Notes: generated by a model not told the origin, from the letters alone. A stretch of 64,000 bases of DNA from Candidatus Hydrogenedentota bacterium (GCA_016791475.1 JAEUWI010000006.1:119370-183369), one strand, 5' to 3'; counted from the first letter of the stretch, positions 41,914 through 50,247 are shown. Made by a program: numbers and translations.

Positions 41914-42043
41914 GAGGCTGCAGGCTGTAGGCTGTAGGCTGTGGGCTGTGGGCTGTGGGCTGTGGGCTGTAGGCTGTAGGTTGTGGGTTGTGGGTTGTGG
42001 GTTGTGGGTTGTGGGTTGTGGGTTGTGGGTTGTGGGTTGTGGG
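41914..42043. repeat. 7-bp tandem repeat block (GGCTGTR then GGTTGTG), locus 3
   Basis: About 18 units of 7 bp: GGCTGTA and GGCTGTG first, then a uniform run of GGTTGTG. The block starts 5 nt after the aldo/keto reductase stop and is followed after 9 bp by 9-bp repeats. Confidence 0.93.
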
Positions 42044-42052
42044 CAGAGACAG

Positions 42053-42096
42053 CCCATAGGACCCATAGGACCCATAAGACCCATAAGACCCATAAA
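42053..42096. repeat. 9-bp tandem repeat tract (GACCCATAR), locus 3
   Basis: Five units of the GACCCATAG/GACCCATAA type. These are the same units as in the second half of the tract at 17264-17441. Confidence 0.88.
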
Positions 42097-42144
42097 AAAC
42101 ACAGCGCCTCCGCCTGCCGTGTTGTCGGCGGGCGGAGGCGCTGT
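42093..42144 (-). terminator. Intrinsic terminator of the flagellin/flaG operon
   Basis: ACAGCGCCTCCGCC (42101-42114) and GGCGGAGGCGCTGT (42131-42144) form a perfect 14-bp stem. On the minus strand it is followed by GTTTTTT, partly provided by the edge of the 9-bp repeat tract. Confidence 0.92.
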
Positions 42145-42153
42145 TGGGATCAC

Positions 42154-42510
42154 TCAGGATTCGCGATCAAAGAGGAGGCCTTCGAGGCGATTGAATTTGC
42201 TGGACAATTCCAGCAACGCCTCCGGCGGAATCTGCCGGACGACCTCATTGTTTTCGTTCAGGATCTGGGCGACGATTTGATTGCTTTCTTCATCCACGCG
42301 CAGGCGGGTGTTGGGCGGCAATTGCTGGCGTACGGCCAGGGTCTGGGGCACGCCGCGGGGCTCGGGTTCGACCGAGGTCGATTCCGGCGGTGCTTCGGGC
42401 CGGGCTTCCAGGCGGCTTGCGGCTGGTTTGGCGGATGCTTCGGGGACGTAGGGAACACGTCCGGCATCCAGCGTCCCCTGGGGATTGCTGTTAATGCCTG
42501 TAACTCCCAT
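42154..42510 (-). CDS. flaG: FlaG family protein
   Basis: 118 residues. The C-terminal 60 residues (LRVDEESNQIVAQILNENN, EVVRQIPPEALLEL) match the FlaG family, which acts in flagellar filament length or assembly. The N-terminal half is a low-complexity linker. ATG 42510 has AAAGGAGT upstream; a longer frame to 42561 lacks a signal. It is the last gene behind three flagellin genes on the same strand, as often seen. Confidence 0.88.
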   Translation of the reverse strand: MGVTGINSNPQGTLDAGRVPYVPEASAKPAASRLEARPEAPPESTSVEPEPRGVPQTLAVRQQLPPNTRLRVDEESNQIVAQILNENNEVVRQIPPEALLELSSKFNRLEGLLFDRES

Positions 42511-42680
42511 ATCGACTCCTTTCCAGCGGAACTTCCGGCCGGGTGTCGCCGCTGGCAACACCCGAGTTGACCCGTTCCGCGCGCTTCCCTGGCGCGTTCC
42601 GGGTTTCCGGCTTCATTCCGCTCTTAAACTGACGGTTGTTTCGGCGGCGGCGCCGTGCACGGCACGGCCCCGTCCGGGCT

Positions 42681-42709
42681 CCGGGTCGGGTCACGAGTGA
42701 CCCGTCCGG
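42681..42709. other. Hairpin after flagellin gene 1
   Basis: GGGTCA and TGACCC (42688-42703) around CGAG, extended by CCGGGTC/GTCCGG. It is one of three strong hairpins, each placed just after a flagellin stop codon, without a T run. An mRNA-stability role is likely. Confidence 0.55.
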
Positions 42710-42720
42710 CCATAGCCCGC

Positions 42721-43542
42721 TCAGGTAGTACCCAGCAGGTTCAACGCGGACTGTGGGACCACGTTGGACTGGGCGAGAACATTAACACCGGCATTCACGA
42801 GGATCTGGTTCCGGGTGAACTGGATGGTTTCCCGGGCGATATCGGCATCGCGGATTACACTTTCCGACGCGGCCGCGTTTTCCTCCTGGATGGCCAAGGT
42901 ATTGATCGTGAACTCCAGGCGGTTTTGAAAGGCGCCCAGGGTTCCGCGAAGGCTGTTGACACTGGCCAGGGCCACGTCCACCAGGCTGATGGCGGCCACG
43001 GCGCCGGCCGCCGTGCTGACGGTAATGGCGCTGATGCGCAGGTCCGAGGTGCGCGCTCCCGCAACCGCAACGCGCAACGTCTGGCTCACGTAGGAACCGG
43101 ACTGCAGGGTGATGGACTGGTTGGCGCTGAGCACCGCAATCCCGTTGAACTCCGTGTCCAGGGCGATATCTTCCACCTGGGCGATGAGTTCCTGTACTTC
43201 GGTGTTCAGGGCGGTGCGGTTGTTGGTGCTCTGGGTGCCGTTGGCCGCCTGAAGAGAAAGCTCGCGAATGCGCTGGAGGATATTCGTGGTCTGGCTCAGG
43301 GCGCCGTCCGCCGTCTGGACAAGGCTGATGCCGTCCTGGGCGTTGCGCTGGGCCACCTGGGACCCGCGTACTTCCGTGCGGAAACCCTCGGCGATAGCGA
43401 GGCCCGCCGCGTCATCGGCCGCGCGGTTGATCCGCAGGCCGCTGCTCAACCGCTCCAGACTGCGGTTCAACGCGCGGGTGGAGCGGTCGAGCGTCCGGGC
43501 GCTGTTCAGCGCCGGGACATTCGTATTGATTCGTAATCCCAT
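42721..43542 (-). CDS. fliC: Flagellin paralogue 1
   Basis: 273 residues, a short flagellin with D0/D1 parts and a small centre. The N-terminus has MGLRINTNVPALNSARTL and RLSSGLRINRAADDAAGLAI; the C-terminus has NRLEFTINTLAIQEENA and ends near ALNLLGTT. It polymerises into the flagellar filament. AGGAGG precedes the ATG. It differs more from paralogues 2 and 3 than they do from each other. Third gene in the order 3-2-1-flaG. Confidence 0.95.
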   Translation of the reverse strand: MGLRINTNVPALNSARTLDRSTRALNRSLERLSSGLRINRAADDAAGLAIAEGFRTEVRGSQVAQRNAQDGISLVQTADGALSQTTNILQRIRELSLQAANGTQSTNNRTALNTEVQELIAQVEDIALDTEFNGIAVLSANQSITLQSGSYVSQTLRVAVAGARTSDLRISAITVSTAAGAVAAISLVDVALASVNSLRGTLGAFQNRLEFTINTLAIQEENAAASESVIRDADIARETIQFTRNQILVNAGVNVLAQSNVVPQSALNLLGTT

Positions 43543-43671
43543 GGTCTTACCTCCTGGTTAACCCGGCGGGCCATCCCTAACCCGCCAAGTCATGCGTATG
43601 CTCGCGACCCCCGACCGTTCCCGGCCTCGGGCTGCTTGCTCTCAGGCTCCTTTCTCAAGGTTGTTGGCTCA

Positions 43672-43704
43672 GCCCCGGGATCTCCCGAAGGGGGATCCCG
43701 GGGC
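43672..43704. other. Hairpin after flagellin gene 2
   Basis: GCCCCGGGATC and GATCCCGGGGC form a perfect 11-bp stem around an 11-nt loop in the gap after the paralogue 2 stop. No T run. Confidence 0.6.
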
Positions 43705-43749
43705 CTGGCCCATCAATCTGGTTGGCGGTCCGTGCCGCCCGGTCGTCAA

Positions 43750-44565
43750 CTAACCGAGCAACTGGAGGGCCGTCTGCGGAACCACATTGGACTGCGCCAG
43801 CACCGAGGTGCCCGCACTGACCAGGATCTGGTTGCGCGTAAACTGGATGGTTTCACGGGCGATGTCGGCGTCGCGGATGACACTCTCCGCCGCGGCCGAG
43901 TTCTCTTCCTGGATGGCCAGGGTGTTGATGGTGAACTCGAGGCGGTTCTGGAAGGCACCGAAGGTGCTCCGGAGGGTGTTCACGCTGCGAAGCGCGTTGT
44001 CCACCGTACTGATCGCGGCCACCGCCAGCGAAGCGACCGAAAGGGTCACCGCGCTCACGCCGATATCCGCCGCGCGCGCGCCGCTGACCCGGACCGTCAG
44101 GGTCTGGCTCACGTAGGCGCCCGTCTGGAGCGTTACCGTTTGTGCGCTGCTCAGCACGCTGATGCCGTTGAACTGGGTGTTCGTCGCGATGTCGTTGATC
44201 TGGCCGATCAATTCATTCACTTCGCGCGTCAGCGCCAGACGGTTGTCCGTGCTCTGCGTGCCGTTGGAGGCCTGCACCGCAAGCTCGCGAACACGCTGGA
44301 GAATGTTGGTGGTTTCGCTCAACGCGCCTTCCGCCGTCTGCACGAGGCTGACGCCGTCCTGCGTGTTGCGCTGGGCGACCTGCGACCCGCGGACGACGGA
44401 GTTGAAGCCGTCGGCGATGGCCAGGCCCGCCGCGTCGTCGGCCGCGCGGTTGATCCGCAGGCCGCTGGAGAGGCGTTCCAATGAACGATTGAGAGAAATG
44501 GTTGAACGCTGGAGCGTCCGGGCCGCGTTCAATGACGCGACGTTGGTATTGATTCTGAGTCCCAT
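43750..44565 (-). CDS. fliC: Flagellin paralogue 2
   Basis: 271 residues with full flagellin N- and C-terminal motifs (MGLRINTNVASLNAARTL, ALQLLG at the end). A 103-bp segment (43991-44093) is identical to the equivalent segment of paralogue 3, in the central region that is normally the most variable part of flagellins. TGGAGGA lies before the ATG. All three proteins are expected to be exported by the flagellar type III system, which is not in the window. Confidence 0.95.
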   Translation of the reverse strand: MGLRINTNVASLNAARTLQRSTISLNRSLERLSSGLRINRAADDAAGLAIADGFNSVVRGSQVAQRNTQDGVSLVQTAEGALSETTNILQRVRELAVQASNGTQSTDNRLALTREVNELIGQINDIATNTQFNGISVLSSAQTVTLQTGAYVSQTLTVRVSGARAADIGVSAVTLSVASLAVAAISTVDNALRSVNTLRSTFGAFQNRLEFTINTLAIQEENSAAAESVIRDADIARETIQFTRNQILVSAGTSVLAQSNVVPQTALQLLG

Positions 44566-44739
44566 AGCTATTTTCCTCCATGAGTGGCCAGAGGGATTCC
44601 CTTACCCTCCGTCATTGTGATTACTGGTACATACAAGACACTTTATGCGGCCATGCTCGACGCGACTCGACCATAACCCAATGTCCAGCGGTCCTCCTTT
44701 CTTCGCTTAACAGGTTAATTCGGATTTATAGGTTCAACA

Positions 44740-44800
44740 GGGCGGCCGGTCGCCGGAGACTCCGCCGCCGGCGTCCCGCCTCAGCGGGGCCCGGCCGCCC
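44740..44800. other. Hairpin after flagellin gene 3
   Basis: GGGCGGCCGG (44740-44749) pairs with CCGGCCGCCC (44791-44800), with a smaller CGCCGG/CCGGCG stem inside. It lies 17 nt beyond the paralogue 3 stop on the transcript. No T run, so read-through into paralogue 2 is possible. Confidence 0.6.
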
Positions 44801-44816
44801 TGAACCCGTACTCATG

Positions 44817-45632
44817 CTATCCCAGCAACTGCAGCGCCGTCTGGGGCACCACGTTGGCCTGGGCGAGAATCGACGTGCCCGCGCTCACCAGGATCTGATT
44901 CCGGGTGAAGGCGATCGTCTCCTGGGCCATATCCGCATCGCGGATGGCGCTTTCGGAGGACGCCGAGTTCTCTTCCTGGATCGCCAGGGTATTGATCGTG
45001 AACTCCAGGCGGTTCTGGAACGCGCCCAGCGTGCTGCGGAGCGTGTTCACGCTGCGCAGCGCGTTGTCCACCGTACTGATCGCGGCCACCGCCAGCGAAG
45101 CGACCGAAAGGGTCACCGCGCTCACGCCGATATCCGCCGCGCGCGCGCCGCTGACCCGGATCGTGAGGGTCTGGCTGACGTAGGCGCCCGCCTGCAGCGT
45201 CACGGTCTGCGCGCTGCTCAGCACGCTGATGCCGTTGAACTGCGTGTTCGTGGCGATATCGTTGATCTGGCCGATCAGTTCGTTCACTTCGCGCGTGAGC
45301 GCCAGACGGTTGTCGGTGCTCTGCGTGCCGTTGGAGGCCTGCACCGCCAGTTCGCGGATGCGCTGAAGAATGTTGGTCGTCTCGCTCAGCGCGCCTTCCG
45401 CCGTCTGCACGAGGCTGACGCCGTCCTGCGAATTGCGCTGCGACACCTGTGAACCGCGTACTACGGACCGAAATCCTTCTGCAATCGCCAGTCCCGCCGC
45501 GTCATCGGCGGCCCGGTTGATCCGGAGGCCGCTGGAAAGGCGCTCCAGGCTCTTGTTCAAATCGCCCGTGGAGCGGCGCAGAACGCGGGATGTGTTCAGC
45601 GCGGAAACGTTGGTATTGATGCGAAGTCCCAT
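44817..45632 (-). CDS. fliC: Flagellin paralogue 3 (operon-proximal)
   Basis: 271 residues, standard flagellin ends (MGLRINTNVSALNTSRVL, ALQLLG). It is the first flagellin downstream of the sigma-28 promoter at 46081-46107, with a leader of about 440 nt. The ribosome binding site CACGGAGGA before the ATG contains a GGA core of the type CsrA binds in other flagellin mRNAs (known for Bacillus and Campylobacter; here inference). Confidence 0.95.
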   Translation of the reverse strand: MGLRINTNVSALNTSRVLRRSTGDLNKSLERLSSGLRINRAADDAAGLAIAEGFRSVVRGSQVSQRNSQDGVSLVQTAEGALSETTNILQRIRELAVQASNGTQSTDNRLALTREVNELIGQINDIATNTQFNGISVLSSAQTVTLQAGAYVSQTLTIRVSGARAADIGVSAVTLSVASLAVAAISTVDNALRSVNTLRSTLGAFQNRLEFTINTLAIQEENSASSESAIRDADMAQETIAFTRNQILVSAGTSILAQANVVPQTALQLLG

Positions 45633-46435
45633 GATGTATTCCTCCGTGAGTGGTTGGTTTTGCGCGTCCTTGCGCTACCACTGGCCTTCTTCCGCGTAGA
45701 AGCCCTTGCGAGCTCCGTCCCATCGCGGCGTCGGCCAGAAACCCGTTCAACTGAAACGGGCGGTCCCATTGATTTCGTTGCTTCGTGTCTCAGCGTACTG
45801 GTCACCCAATGTGTCCCGCATCGGGCGGCCTGCTGCTGAAACGAGGTCGTTTCTTGCCGGGGTCGGGGGCGTCCTGCCCACCTTGCCGGCGTATTTCGAA
45901 GAATTTCGATCAAGATTCAAGTGATTCAAATGTTGTAACCGGGTCCGAGGACCCTCGTGCGGGCGCATACCCCGCCTTTTTCGCGTTCATCCTCCATGAT
46001 GTTGCGTGGCGCGCGTCCCTGCGCGCCGTTCAGGTTTCAAATTTAGTCGCCGTCAGGTTCTATTTCGGCTTACCTGTAGTTTTTATCGGCAACTTTAGGC
46101 GGAACTTTAGCGCTTTCCGAAAAAAAGTTTCGGCGGGCGGCACCGACGCAGAAATTCGCAAGAAATCGGAAACCAACGCATACCCGCAGTTTTTGGGTGG
46201 CGCGCCCCATAGATCCCGCATACCCCGCAAAAATGTTTTTTAAAGTTCATGATTTTTTTTCCGAAATCACGCCCAAAACTTTAGCGCAGCCTCCCCTCGT
46301 CGTGATCACCTATTCGTCCCCACAAGCGGCTTGACAAGGCCCCCGGTACTGGCTGATCATGACATCCGACCGCATTTACACGGAATTTGAAGCGCACGGC
46401 GGGTCTGGCCGCCGGCGCGGGGAGTACCTTCACGC
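45633..46435. other. Long gap upstream of the flagellin operon
   Basis: About 800 bp. The left 440 bp would be the flagellin leader RNA, with small hairpins (for example GGGTCC/GGACCC near 45941-45954 and CCCGTT/AACGGG near 45742). The sigma-28 promoter is at 46081-46107. Further sigma-28-like pairs with good -35 but poor -10 boxes occur on both strands at 46241-46267 and 46257-46283. No protein gene is supported. Confidence 0.7.
46081..46107 (-). promoter_or_regulatory. Sigma-28 promoter of the flagellin operon
   Basis: Minus strand TAAAGTTC (46100-46107), exactly 11 bp, GCCGATAA (46081-46088): 15 of 16 consensus positions. It faces the three flagellin genes. Confidence 0.88.
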
Positions 46436-47590
46436 ATGATGACTGAAATATTCCGCCCGATTGCCACGGGAATCACCCTTCTTGGACTCACGGCCACCGT
46501 AGCCAGCGCCGAGTTGGCCTTTGACAAGCAGCGAATCGGTACGGGAACCTACGAGGCGGGCTCGCTCTTCGACGTGGACAACGACGGCAGTATGGATATA
46601 GTCTGCGGGGAGTACTGGCACCCCGGCCCGGAGTTCACCGCGTCACACCTGATAGGCAAGATCTACACCGAGGCCGAATACTACGACGACTTCTCCAACT
46701 ATCCGCTGGACGTGAACGGGGATGGCTTCCTGGACGTGGTTTCGGGGGGCTGGTTCAACAAGAAAGTGGTCTGGCGCGAGAATCCCAAGGGCCAGCCGGT
46801 GGAGTGGACGGTCCACGAGGTTGCCGAAGTGGGCAACGTGGAGCGGGGCTGCTTCTGGGATATCGACGGCGACGGCCATGTGGAGGCGGTGCCGAACCTG
46901 CCCAACAACGGCATCGCCATCTTCATTCTTGAGCGGGACGCCGCCGGCAAGGGCACGGGTACCTTCAAGCGGGTGGATGTCTATGCGGAGCCGCAAGGCC
47001 ATGGGCTGGGCTTTGGCGACGTGAATGGGGACGGTCGCGGCGACCTGATCATGCACCTGGGCTGGCTGGAAGCGCCGGAGAAGCCCTTTGAGCAGCCTTG
47101 GACCTACCACGCCGAGCTCGCGCTGGGCGAAGCCAGCATCCCGATCATCGTTCACGATATGAACAAGGACGGCAAGAGCGACCTCATCGCCGGCAGCGGC
47201 CACGACTATGGCCTGGCCTGGTATGAACAGGGCGAAGCCGACGGCAAGCGCACCTGGACGAAGCACGACATCGAGACGGACCGCTCCCAGTTCCACGAGA
47301 TGGTGCTGGCGGATCTGGACAACGACGGCGCTCCCGAACTGATTACCGGCAAGCGGTATCGCGCCCACAACGACGGCGACCCCGGCGCGGCGGATCCGGT
47401 GGGCCTGTACTACTACCCCCTGACGGGCGGAGAAATTAAGCGCCACGTGATCGATTTCGGCCCCGGCGACACCGCGGCCGGCACGGGCATCTACCTCTGG
47501 GTGGACGACGTGGACCGGAACGGCTGGAAGGATGTTCTGGCGCCCGGCAAAGGCGGCGTGTATCTCTTCAAGAACCTGGGGATGAAGTAA
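46436..47590 (+). CDS. Exported FG-GAP/VCBS repeat protein
   Basis: 384 residues. A signal peptide (cleavage after about TVASA) is followed by repeated FG-GAP/VCBS units, each with a calcium-binding DxDxDG loop: FDVDNDGSMDIVCG, LDVNGDGFLDVVSG, WDIDGDGHVEAVP, GDVNGDGRGDLIM, HDMNKDGKSDLIAG, ADLDNDGAPELITG, DDVDRNGWKDVLAP. Seven such motifs suit a seven-bladed propeller. It probably acts in the periplasm or at the cell surface; no catalytic motif is visible. It stands alone, next to a dispersed repeat element. Confidence 0.85.
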   Translation: MMTEIFRPIATGITLLGLTATVASAELAFDKQRIGTGTYEAGSLFDVDNDGSMDIVCGEYWHPGPEFTASHLIGKIYTEAEYYDDFSNYPLDVNGDGFLDVVSGGWFNKKVVWRENPKGQPVEWTVHEVAEVGNVERGCFWDIDGDGHVEAVPNLPNNGIAIFILERDAAGKGTGTFKRVDVYAEPQGHGLGFGDVNGDGRGDLIMHLGWLEAPEKPFEQPWTYHAELALGEASIPIIVHDMNKDGKSDLIAGSGHDYGLAWYEQGEADGKRTWTKHDIETDRSQFHEMVLADLDNDGAPELITGKRYRAHNDGDPGAADPVGLYYYPLTGGEIKRHVIDFGPGDTAAGTGIYLWVDDVDRNGWKDVLAPGKGGVYLFKNLGMK

Positions 47591-48010
47591 TGCTCAATCC
47601 AGGCTGATCCACCGGCGCTGTCGGAGAGAATTCAACAGGCTCCGCCGTTTGGCCTTTGCATTGGTCCCTGTGGCAACGCGTGGGACATGAATCGCGACGG
47701 GTACCGCACGCTGGAACCCATATTAGCTCCGTAGGAGCGGCAGTCAATAGCCCGGGGCCTAAGCCCCGGGTCGATGTCCCGCAACTTGTTTGAATCCGCG
47801 AAGCGGATGGTCGCGCAATACGACGCGAATCTGCCATCCGCTTCGCGGATTGGTAACGTTTCGGGCCTCCATAGCAATCCAGAAATATCGAGCCGCGCGT
47901 TTCACCCCGATGGACCCCATAGGCCCTGGCGAACAGAACGTTTACCTGGACCAACCGGCCCATTTCAGGGGCCCTCCTCATAACCCCGGCTCTGTCGGTG
48001 GTTACTGATT
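47588..48010. repeat. Dispersed intergenic element, long copy with nested hairpins
   Basis: Ends match the copy at 20645-20800 (left ATCCACCGG...AGAATTCAACAGG; right TTTCAGGGGCC...CGGTGGTTAC). About 270 bp of extra internal sequence includes GCCCGGGGCCTAAGCCCCGGG (near 47751, written here as two arms GCCCGGGGC/GCCCCGGG) and a 16-bp perfect inverted pair TCCGCGAAGCGGATGG / CCATCCGCTTCGCGGA (about 47797-47851). No gene is seen in this stretch. Confidence 0.6.
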
Positions 48011-48011
48011 C

Positions 48012-48058
48012 GCCCCCTCGGGTCGGGATCTTCCCGGTCCGAGGGGGCGATCTTTTTC
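48012..48058. terminator. Intrinsic terminator hairpin near the actP 3' end
   Basis: TCGCCCCCTCGG and CCGAGGGGGCGA form a 12-bp stem with an inner CGGGAT/TCCCGG pairing, followed on the plus strand by TCTTTTTCTT. It stands at the 3' end of the minus-strand symporter gene and may serve both strands. Confidence 0.8.
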
Positions 48059-49945
48059 TTACGCCTCCGCCAACTCCTCGGCCACGGAGTGCTCTGGCTT
48101 CGGGGTCAGCAGCGACACCACGATGAGCACCAGGAATCCCAGGGGGATGGTCACCAGGGCGGGCTGGCTGAAGGGGATGATCGAGGTTGTGGGGTCCCAG
48201 CCGTAGACTTTGGAATAGGTGTCTCCGGAGATCAGGATCCAGATCAGGGAGGTGGTCATACCCACAAACACGGCGGCGGCAATACCCTGCTTGGTGGTGC
48301 GGCGCCAGAAGAGCATCATCACCAGGGCGGGCAGGTTGGCGGAGGCGGCGATGTTGAAGGCCCAGCCGACCAGGAAGCTCACGTTGAAGTCCTTGAAGAG
48401 GACGCCGAGGATCATGGCGCCGACCCCGAGGAACACGGCGGCGAACTTGCCGTAGAGCACTTTCTGGTGATCATTCATGGGGATCTGGAAATAATTCTCC
48501 AGCAGGTCGTGAGCCACCGCGCCGGAGCCGGCCATGATGAGGCCGGAGACGGTGCCGAGCACGGTCGTGAAGGCGATGGCGGAGATGACGGCGAACATCA
48601 TTTCGCTGAAGGTGCGGGCCAGCAGGGGCGCGGCCATGTTGCTGTCGGTCACGTCCATGGCGCCGGAGGTCATGGCGCCCAGGCCGAGGTAGAGGGTGAG
48701 CACATAGAAGAAGCCGATGGCGGCGATGCCCACCACGGTGCTCTTTCGGGCCGAAGCCTGGTCCTTCACGGTGTAGTAGCGGATCAGGATGTGCGGCAGG
48801 GAGGCCGTGCCGCAGAAGAGGGCGAGCATGAGGGAGATGAAGTCAAGCTTGTCGGTAAATTTCGGCGAAGTCATACCTTTGAAGTAGCCGCCCGGCGTAA
48901 GCAAATCGGCGCCGCTCTTCTGGACCGGGTAGTACACCACGGTCTTGGTATCGCCCGATTTGAGCTCTTCCTTGCTCCAAGTGGTCACCGTCGACTGGCG
49001 CAGGGTGTCGAAGTATTCCACGGGACCCACGGCGCCGGTCGACTCCACGCCGCCGGGCAGGGCGGAGACGGTGCCCACGGGCGTCAGGTCGTGATCCATC
49101 GACTGGGGCTGTCCGTTGACCAGCTTCGTGCCATCGGCTTTCACCACGAGGGTCTGGGTGGCCACCCAGCCGGCATCGGTCACGCGGAGCACGGATTCGA
49201 CCCCCTCGGCGGAGGTCACTTTCACGTAGGGTTTGTCGGGCCAGGCTTTTTCATCGATCTGACCGCCCTGAGCGGTCACTTCGGCCCGGACGCTCTCGGG
49301 ACTCCGGGGCGCTTCCTGGGGCGTGGTCTTGAAGCCGCGCCCGAGGATCATGATGGTGAGGGCGGCGCAGAACAGCACCAGCAGGAAGCCTTTGATGAAC
49401 TGTACCCAGGTGGTGGAGACCATGCCCGCCGTAACCACGATGAGGGTCACGGTGACGCCTACGATCAGGACGCCCGCATAGTGGGGCAGGCCCAGCAGGG
49501 GCGTAATCAGCGCGCCCGCGCCCACCATCTGAGGAATGAGGTAGAAGGCGCTGACGACCAGCGTGGAAATGGCCACGGCCAGCTTGATCGCCTGGGAGTC
49601 GTAGCGGCTGTCCAGCGCGTCGGCGAAGGTGAACTTGCCGAGGCGCTTGATGGGCTCGGCGATAACGAAAAGCGCCACCACCCAGCCGGCGAGATAGCCG
49701 ATGGAGTAGAGGAAGCCGTCGTAGCCATAAAAGGCGATCAGGCCGCAAATGCCGAGGAAGGAGGCCGCGCTGAGGTAATCCCCCGCGAAGGCGACGCCGT
49801 TCACGGCCCAGTGAATCTGGCCGTGGGCCGTGTAATAGCCTTTGGCGCTCTGGCCGCGCCGGCCCAGGTAGAAGGACAGGCCCAGCACGGTGGCCACGAA
49901 AAAGACAAAGACCATGATGGCCGCGGGCGAAGTCGAATAAAGCAT
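48059..49945 (-). CDS. actP: Sodium/solute symporter, ActP (cation-acetate) type
   Basis: 628 residues, about 13 membrane helices of the SSS family. AKGYYTAHGQIHWAVNGVAF, FAGDYLSAASFLGICG and TFADALDSRYD are characteristic of acetate permease ActP. It takes up acetate and other short monocarboxylates with sodium. It carries an extracytoplasmic loop of about 140 residues (roughly 195-335) that is much longer than in E. coli ActP. The ATG at 49945 overlaps the stop of the DUF485 gene (TGATG), the normal yjcH-actP arrangement. Confidence 0.92.
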   Translation of the reverse strand: MLYSTSPAAIMVFVFFVATVLGLSFYLGRRGQSAKGYYTAHGQIHWAVNGVAFAGDYLSAASFLGICGLIAFYGYDGFLYSIGYLAGWVVALFVIAEPIKRLGKFTFADALDSRYDSQAIKLAVAISTLVVSAFYLIPQMVGAGALITPLLGLPHYAGVLIVGVTVTLIVVTAGMVSTTWVQFIKGFLLVLFCAALTIMILGRGFKTTPQEAPRSPESVRAEVTAQGGQIDEKAWPDKPYVKVTSAEGVESVLRVTDAGWVATQTLVVKADGTKLVNGQPQSMDHDLTPVGTVSALPGGVESTGAVGPVEYFDTLRQSTVTTWSKEELKSGDTKTVVYYPVQKSGADLLTPGGYFKGMTSPKFTDKLDFISLMLALFCGTASLPHILIRYYTVKDQASARKSTVVGIAAIGFFYVLTLYLGLGAMTSGAMDVTDSNMAAPLLARTFSEMMFAVISAIAFTTVLGTVSGLIMAGSGAVAHDLLENYFQIPMNDHQKVLYGKFAAVFLGVGAMILGVLFKDFNVSFLVGWAFNIAASANLPALVMMLFWRRTTKQGIAAAVFVGMTTSLIWILISGDTYSKVYGWDPTTSIIPFSQPALVTIPLGFLVLIVVSLLTPKPEHSVAEELAEA

Positions 49946-50247
49946 CAGTGGGACTCCGTCTCGTTGTTGCGGGCTTTCTGCTCGGCGTCGCCGGCGGCCG
50001 ACTGGGGCACCGCCTTGCCGCATAGGAACACGTAGACCAGGGCGAGGGCCAGGGCCGCGCCGATCAGCGCGAATCCGTAGGCAATGGCGAGGTTCGCCCC
50101 GCCCGGCATGATGGCGCCCATGACTTCCGTGCGGAACACGGCGAGAAACACGAATCCGCCGTACAGCGCGACGTATATCGCGAACAGAATAAGGCCATAC
50201 CGCGCGTTGCGGTTGACGACGTGGGAATGATCTTCGTGGTAATGCAT
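49945..50247 (-). CDS. DUF485 (YjcH-like) membrane protein
   Basis: 100 residues with two membrane helices (about 19-40 and 52-76) and the family start YHEDHSHVVNRNARYGLILF. YjcH-type proteins are encoded with ActP and probably assist acetate uptake. ATG 50247 has AAGGAGAG upstream. One-base overlap with actP shows translational coupling. Confidence 0.88.
   Translation of the reverse strand: MHYHEDHSHVVNRNARYGLILFAIYVALYGGFVFLAVFRTEVMGAIMPGGANLAIAYGFALIGAALALALVYVFLCGKAVPQSAAGDAEQKARNNETESH

Noticed and set aside
45747..45968. Leader peptide gene in the flagellin leader
   Set aside because: A 73-codon frame with no ribosome binding site or recognisable domain; composition resembles random frames.
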